A DNA stretch of 64,000 nt from Chondrus crispus. Lineage: Eukaryota > Rhodophyta > Florideophyceae > Gigartinales > Gigartinaceae. Position 1 is the first letter of the stretch; each line of letters starts with the position of its first letter. Below are positions 59,945 through 64,000 of the stretch, one piece after another. Below the pieces are notes generated by a model that was not told the origin of the DNA, ran no database searches, and saw only the letters and a list, made by a program, of their open reading frames with translations. The DNA lies in the NCBI RefSeq assembly GCF_000350225.1, contig NW_005178811.1, positions 1-64,000 on the forward strand, given 5' to 3'. A program made the position numbers and the translations under genes.

Positions 59945-61506
59945 TTAGTTTGTTAGACCAATACTATTGCATCACATGAAGAGGGATATACTGTATGAGG
60001 AGAGGCTACTATGCCATATTAAACGTTCTTATTCGCGAATCACGGAAGCGGTCCTGGTAGGTTCAATCGGGGTTCTCCTGATTGGAGAACATGCGGAGAA
60101 GATGCTAAAACTTGAGTACTAATGAGGCGTGGGAAGTCATCATGGCCATATGGGATTTACACACATGTTTATGATTTCGAGTGAAGCGAGTGTAATCAAA
60201 GAAATGTATCTCCGTGACAGTAAGAAGCATTGCGGGCTGTTTACTGCTGTCAATTACAGTAACGATAGGATAGTATTGAAAAAACGCGTTTGCCTCTTCG
60301 GTTTAGTTGGATTTAGAAGCACAGACTCATTATTTTCAATCATATTAAGAATACGTTAAGGAACGGAATTGTACTAATACAAGCAAAAGAACGGGAAAGA
60401 GACGGTTGCATTGGAAGAAGTAAAATTTGCCCGGAATCTGGACTCATCTTTGAGTTCCAGGGAGTCATCTGAAGCTGCCCCCAAACTTAACGCAATCGCA
60501 TTTAGCTCATCAATAGTGCAGGCTTTGACATACGCTTAGCTTTTTGAGCACGCATACGTGGCGTATAAAAAATTCAGAGCTCTGAAGCAAGGCAATGGTG
60601 ACAAGGGTTCTCGGTTAAGCTTTGAGGCCACCACCTTAAACGAGAGAGTGAAGAAAGGACATTCGCCACGGAGAAGTTTCCTGGGAAGTTTACTGCATGT
60701 AGCCACTTGTGTCGAAAGCAGTTATTGCATTTCGAGCAGTGTAGATGAGCTGCATAATTTTTGCAAAGGCAAGCTCGTGTTGCCGATTGAAGAATGAAGC
60801 AGCATTATTTATTTTTGCAGTACTATCTGCGAAGCCAGACAATGATAACAATGCATACAGTTGTAGAATAATGTGGGGCTCTAACATATGAAGAAAGCGG
60901 GCCTCGAAGTCAACATACTGAGAAGCACATCATCAGCATTTGGCCTTGAAACTTCTTTTAATTCTCTCTCCTTACATCGTAATTTTTACAAGAGCATAGC
61001 CCGGTTCTTTCAACCAGACAGTTGTACGGGCTGCTAAAGAAGGCGAACATGCCGCAGGCCCCACAGAAGAATGGATTGAAGGTTGGTCTTTTCAGCAGAT
61101 GCATCTTTCGTGGATGCACAACGTCATGCTACCAAGCTTGAAGCATCAAGGCCCTGATCATGGGCTGTTCGGAGCCTCCTTGTTGCTCTCGACACTTTCC
61201 CTATAAAGTTGCATCCAATCGCACGGCGGCATGCACGTCATCGCACCTTACTAGAGAATGTGCCGTGGTGACCCCAAAAATTATGTGCATTTTTAAGATG
61301 GTAGCACGTGGCGCATGACCACAGTAACGCCTGTCCCCATTATCGGCAGATATGAAATTGGTGCCTCTCCTTCTCAGAACATGATGCAGAAGCATGGCAT
61401 GAGGCCAGGTAGTTAGTTTTCGGAAAGGCATTCGCGATACCTGTCCCATCTCCCCTCATACTACCTCTACGCCATACATCGAATCCACACCTTCTCCAGT
61501 AGCGAC
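59945..61506. other. Intergenic; no gene recognised
   Basis: Scattered short frames without motifs. The last ~300 bases should hold the promoter of the gene at 61507. Confidence 0.45.
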
Positions 61507-62997
61507 ATGCGTCTTCTTCAAGTTTTCCTTTTCCTTCTCTCTCTCTCGCTCTCCCTGGCAGAGCCACTATGCACCGTCTCGTTCTGCTCCCTTCACGGCG
61601 CACACGCCTCGTGCACCACCCATGGCCAAGGCATGACCATGGTCACCACCTGCAGCACCTGGCATGTTCTCTCCGCTACGGACACCGACCCCCCCTGTGA
61701 ATTTACTTGTCTCCAAACCTGCCCAGCGGACCCGAGGGACCGTCTCATCGCTTCCGACGGCTCTCTCATCTGCTCCAATTGCGCACTGCAGAGGAAAAGC
61801 TGTGACTCTGCCTTTCAAATAACTGGTCCTCTTCCAGAGGAGGCTCGTTCCTGCGTAGGGAAAATTCACTCTGAAAACAGGGCAGAGTGCTGCAGTAAAT
61901 GGGGCCTGGGCTGCGCCAGGGAGAATGAAAAATGCTGCACGACTCATTACTCCGCAAGGAAGCTTGGCTGCGAGAAGGGCACTGCTTGCGTTCTTTCAGA
62001 CTTTGGGTTTTCAGAGCTTGATGTTCCAAATTCCGGCCGTTGTCGTGCCGTTTCAGCGAAGCAGCACGCCTGCGGAGTTTCTATCTGCTCCCGTCTTGGA
62101 AAGGAGGAGATATGTCATGTGGACGGCGAGCTGACTACTTGTGGAGCGTGGGGAACCCGCGATCGTGGGAGTAATGCCCCTTCCTGCGACTTTGAATGCG
62201 AAGAGTGCCGGGACTCTTCCGTGACTGTTTATGGAAGCAACGGCAAGAAGTATTGCTCTACATGCCATCTAGAGAAGGGCAGTTGTGATTCTGCATTCGA
62301 TTTTCATGGACCTGTTGACCAGCCTCAGCGTCCGCTTCTTAAACCGCTTTCCAAGGATAGCAAAGCAGATGAAGACACAGAAAATGAGCCTGTTGTCGTT
62401 TCGCCAGCACAGAAACCCTTCAAGTGTACTGGGGAAATAGCTCCTCACGATGTCAGCTCATGCTGTGTCGAACATGAAATTGGATGCATTGCAACTGGAG
62501 AGGAATGTTCTTCGGGAGGAGGCATGGTACCTACTGCACCCTGCCAATCAGGCAACATTTGCGTGATCGCGGACTTTGGCCTTGCTTCTTTGGACGTACC
62601 GAACTCTGGTATTTGTCGTGAAGTGTCACCTGAACAGATGGATTGTTCCGTTTCAATGTGTACGCGGCTGGGTCAAGAGCAGCTCTGCAAATTTAATGGA
62701 AGCGTCACAACTTGCGGGTCCTGGGGTACCCCAACACATGGCCATGAGGGGCCGGACTGCTCATTTGAATGTCCCACATGCCTCCAACGTATTGCGCGTG
62801 TACGGGCCAGCGATGGATCAACGTACTGCTCTACTTGCAGGCTAGAAAAGGTAAGCTGCTCTTCTCACTTCCGTGTTTTTGGACCAGTTGGACCCGACGC
62901 TCCGCAGCTTGATGAAGAGGAAGACATGCAAGATGGAGAAATTTTATTTGAGCCTGAAGCGTCTCCAGAAATGCTCAATGACAACAAGGACAGTTGA
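61507..62997 (+). CDS. Secreted Cys-rich modular protein with Kazal-like repeats
   Basis: The 496-residue product has a signal peptide (MRLLQVFLFLLSLSLSLAEP). Two modules alternate, A-B-A-B-A. Module A (three copies, about residues 20-115, 185-265 and 375-460) starts with C-x-V-S-x-C, has a T-C-S/G-x-W-x.. segment and ends in (D)GS-x-YCS-x-C-x-L-x3-SC-x-S-x-F-x3-GP, which resembles the end of a Kazal/follistatin-type domain. Module B (two copies, about 116-180 and 300-370) contains CCSKWGLGC or CCVEHEIGC and ends in ADFG-x2-x-LDVPNSG-x-CR. The third A has no following B but an acidic tail. Likely extracellular or cell-wall; inhibitor activity is unproven. No introns. Confidence 0.7.
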   Translation: MRLLQVFLFLLSLSLSLAEPLCTVSFCSLHGAHASCTTHGQGMTMVTTCSTWHVLSATDTDPPCEFTCLQTCPADPRDRLIASDGSLICSNCALQRKSCDSAFQITGPLPEEARSCVGKIHSENRAECCSKWGLGCARENEKCCTTHYSARKLGCEKGTACVLSDFGFSELDVPNSGRCRAVSAKQHACGVSICSRLGKEEICHVDGELTTCGAWGTRDRGSNAPSCDFECEECRDSSVTVYGSNGKKYCSTCHLEKGSCDSAFDFHGPVDQPQRPLLKPLSKDSKADEDTENEPVVVSPAQKPFKCTGEIAPHDVSSCCVEHEIGCIATGEECSSGGGMVPTAPCQSGNICVIADFGLASLDVPNSGICREVSPEQMDCSVSMCTRLGQEQLCKFNGSVTTCGSWGTPTHGHEGPDCSFECPTCLQRIARVRASDGSTYCSTCRLEKVSCSSHFRVFGPVGPDAPQLDEEEDMQDGEILFEPEASPEMLNDNKDS

Positions 62998-63294
62998 TAG
63001 ATGGGAACAAAATAAATGAGCAGAAGAAGGGATAGATGCCAATAGATGGCATATGTTGCCCGCTTGATACAGATGGGCGGCACTTTTACATTGACTGTGT
63101 GGGGTTGTCCATTAATATACAACTTGCATTCAGTTACTTGTTTTTCTTCTTCGCCGAACACCGAGCTTTTCTTTATTGAAATCAGTTATTGTACCTTTGA
63201 AAATTCCTGTAACTCGAAACGCTACTTCCCACCTCCAATCAGACCAGATCCAACTGAAACGGCATTTTTGCGGACGTATAGTTAATTCTAAATT

Positions 63295-64000
63295 CTATTC
63301 CGTTTTCATCAGCTGCAGTCTGCCTCGACACTTGCCGCAAACTTTTACATTCGTGTCGATACTCTTCGAGTGACGACCGTAAACCTGCCCACAGTCGCGG
63401 CACTTGTACTTAAATTTGTACCGAATCTCGTATTCGTGGCAGGTAGTTATGACGAGCTTGTGATCCCAATCATTAAAAATCGTTGACCAGCGTTTAAACT
63501 GGTCACCATGCGGCGGCTTGAAGCAGTCGTCGATAATCCAAGCTGCTGCATGGCATAGCTCATGCGCAAGTGTATTGTACAGCCTTACGGGTTCATCCAC
63601 CACCTTTTCACTCAGCTCGATAGCGGCGGTTCTTGTTCCACATGAGAGCCGCTTCATGCGAGTAATTCCAGCAGTCTTTGTCAACCTTCCAGACCAAGCC
63701 ACTGTGACCTTTTGCTTCGGTGCCAAGTCCCTCACAAGTCGGCCAGAAAGCACCTCCTTATCAAAAAAAATTAACAGTCTATCGGCCGCCCTCTCCCTGA
63801 GGTGCTGAAATGGGAGCGTCGATAGACCGAACCAGTTCACGGCTCCTTTGAGCGCTGGAAGTAAGTTATGTCCCGCATCTACATCAAGCGACTTGTATCG
63901 CGGAGGGCTATCGGGAGGGAATCGCAGCTTCGTCACGATCCCTCGACACAGGCCATCCACCATGTCCTCTTCCCCGCTGTCGTCGCCGTCATCATCTACT
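63295..64000 (-). CDS. GCNA/SprT-like zinc metalloprotease, N-terminus outside window
   Basis: The frame is open from 63297 to the window end. An ATG at 63963 exists, but the frame continues upstream with acidic codons (DDDGDDSGEED), matching the acidic disordered N-terminus of GCNA/ACRC proteins, so the gene is partial here. Visible features are an SprT core with the active site HELCHAAAW and a later His (PPHGDQFKRW). These are followed by a zinc ribbon, CRDCGQVYGRHSKSIDTN...CGKCRG, the hallmark (GRHSKSID) of the GCNA branch rather than Spartan. These proteases remove DNA-protein crosslinks. The gene converges on the Cys-rich protein gene with about 300 bases between stops. Confidence 0.85.
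   Translation of the reverse strand, partial: VDDDGDDSGEEDMVDGLCRGIVTKLRFPPDSPPRYKSLDVDAGHNLLPALKGAVNWFGLSTLPFQHLRERAADRLLIFFDKEVLSGRLVRDLAPKQKVTVAWSGRLTKTAGITRMKRLSCGTRTAAIELSEKVVDEPVRLYNTLAHELCHAAAWIIDDCFKPPHGDQFKRWSTIFNDWDHKLVITTCHEYEIRYKFKYKCRDCGQVYGRHSKSIDTNVKVCGKCRGRLQLMKTE

Overview
This window is nuclear DNA from a photosynthetic eukaryote, most plausibly a red alga of the Chondrus type. This is inferred from a thylakoid-lumen pentapeptide protein with a transit sequence, very compact host genes with few and short introns, and long repeat-rich tracts between gene islands. I saw no rRNA, tRNA or CRISPR.

Layout. (1) 1-5.4 kb: an intact retroelement polyprotein (gag, protease, integrase; no reverse transcriptase in view) and GC-rich low-complexity DNA. 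(2) 5.4-15 kb: a dense host gene island with MYG1, an NAT9-like acetyltransferase, a lumenal pentapeptide protein (one intron), a double-PPC protein with a possible AT-hook, CDC26, centrin (one intron), a protein kinase, an XRCC2-like RAD51 paralogue (one intron) and a beta-hydroxyacid dehydrogenase (three introns). Intergenic distances fall to 3 bp. (3) 15.5-26.4 kb: a small secreted-protein gene, then a large inverted repeat whose two ~3.25 kb arms each carry the same AA15-like LPMO gene, with dead DNA-transposon genes in the spacer. A third copy lies at 49.5-54.2 kb. Copies 2 and 3 also carry the same dead tilS pseudogene.

(4) 27.2-42.6 kb: remains of a large multi-gene DNA transposon with a Pif1-type helicase, a SWIM-type zinc finger plus KDZ-like transposase, a Ulp1-type protease and three unknown proteins. 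Nearly every gene is broken by one or two isolated lesions. A short palindrome, GGGAC-N6-GTCCC, recurs about a dozen times across this stretch. It occurs in every spacer between the genes from 28.8 to 40.3 kb, nearly always in one orientation, and forms an iteron-like array at 28.98-29.12 kb. It is the most unusual feature of the window.

(5) 43,141-47,904: a complete-ended PIF/Harbinger element (3-bp TAA target duplication) that encloses a broken TspO/MBR-like gene. (6) 48-56 kb: inverted-repeat debris, LPMO copy 3 and a secreted YfaP/DUF2135-like gene. (7) 58-60 kb: a 720-bp pogo/Tigger-type deletion derivative with TA duplication, a cluster of three long palindromes and a small MITE. (8) 61.5-64 kb: two host genes, a secreted Cys-rich modular protein and a GCNA/SprT-like protease cut by the window end.

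Several long open frames begin only at TTG or GTG. For those I moved the start to the first ATG supported by family comparison, where one exists.
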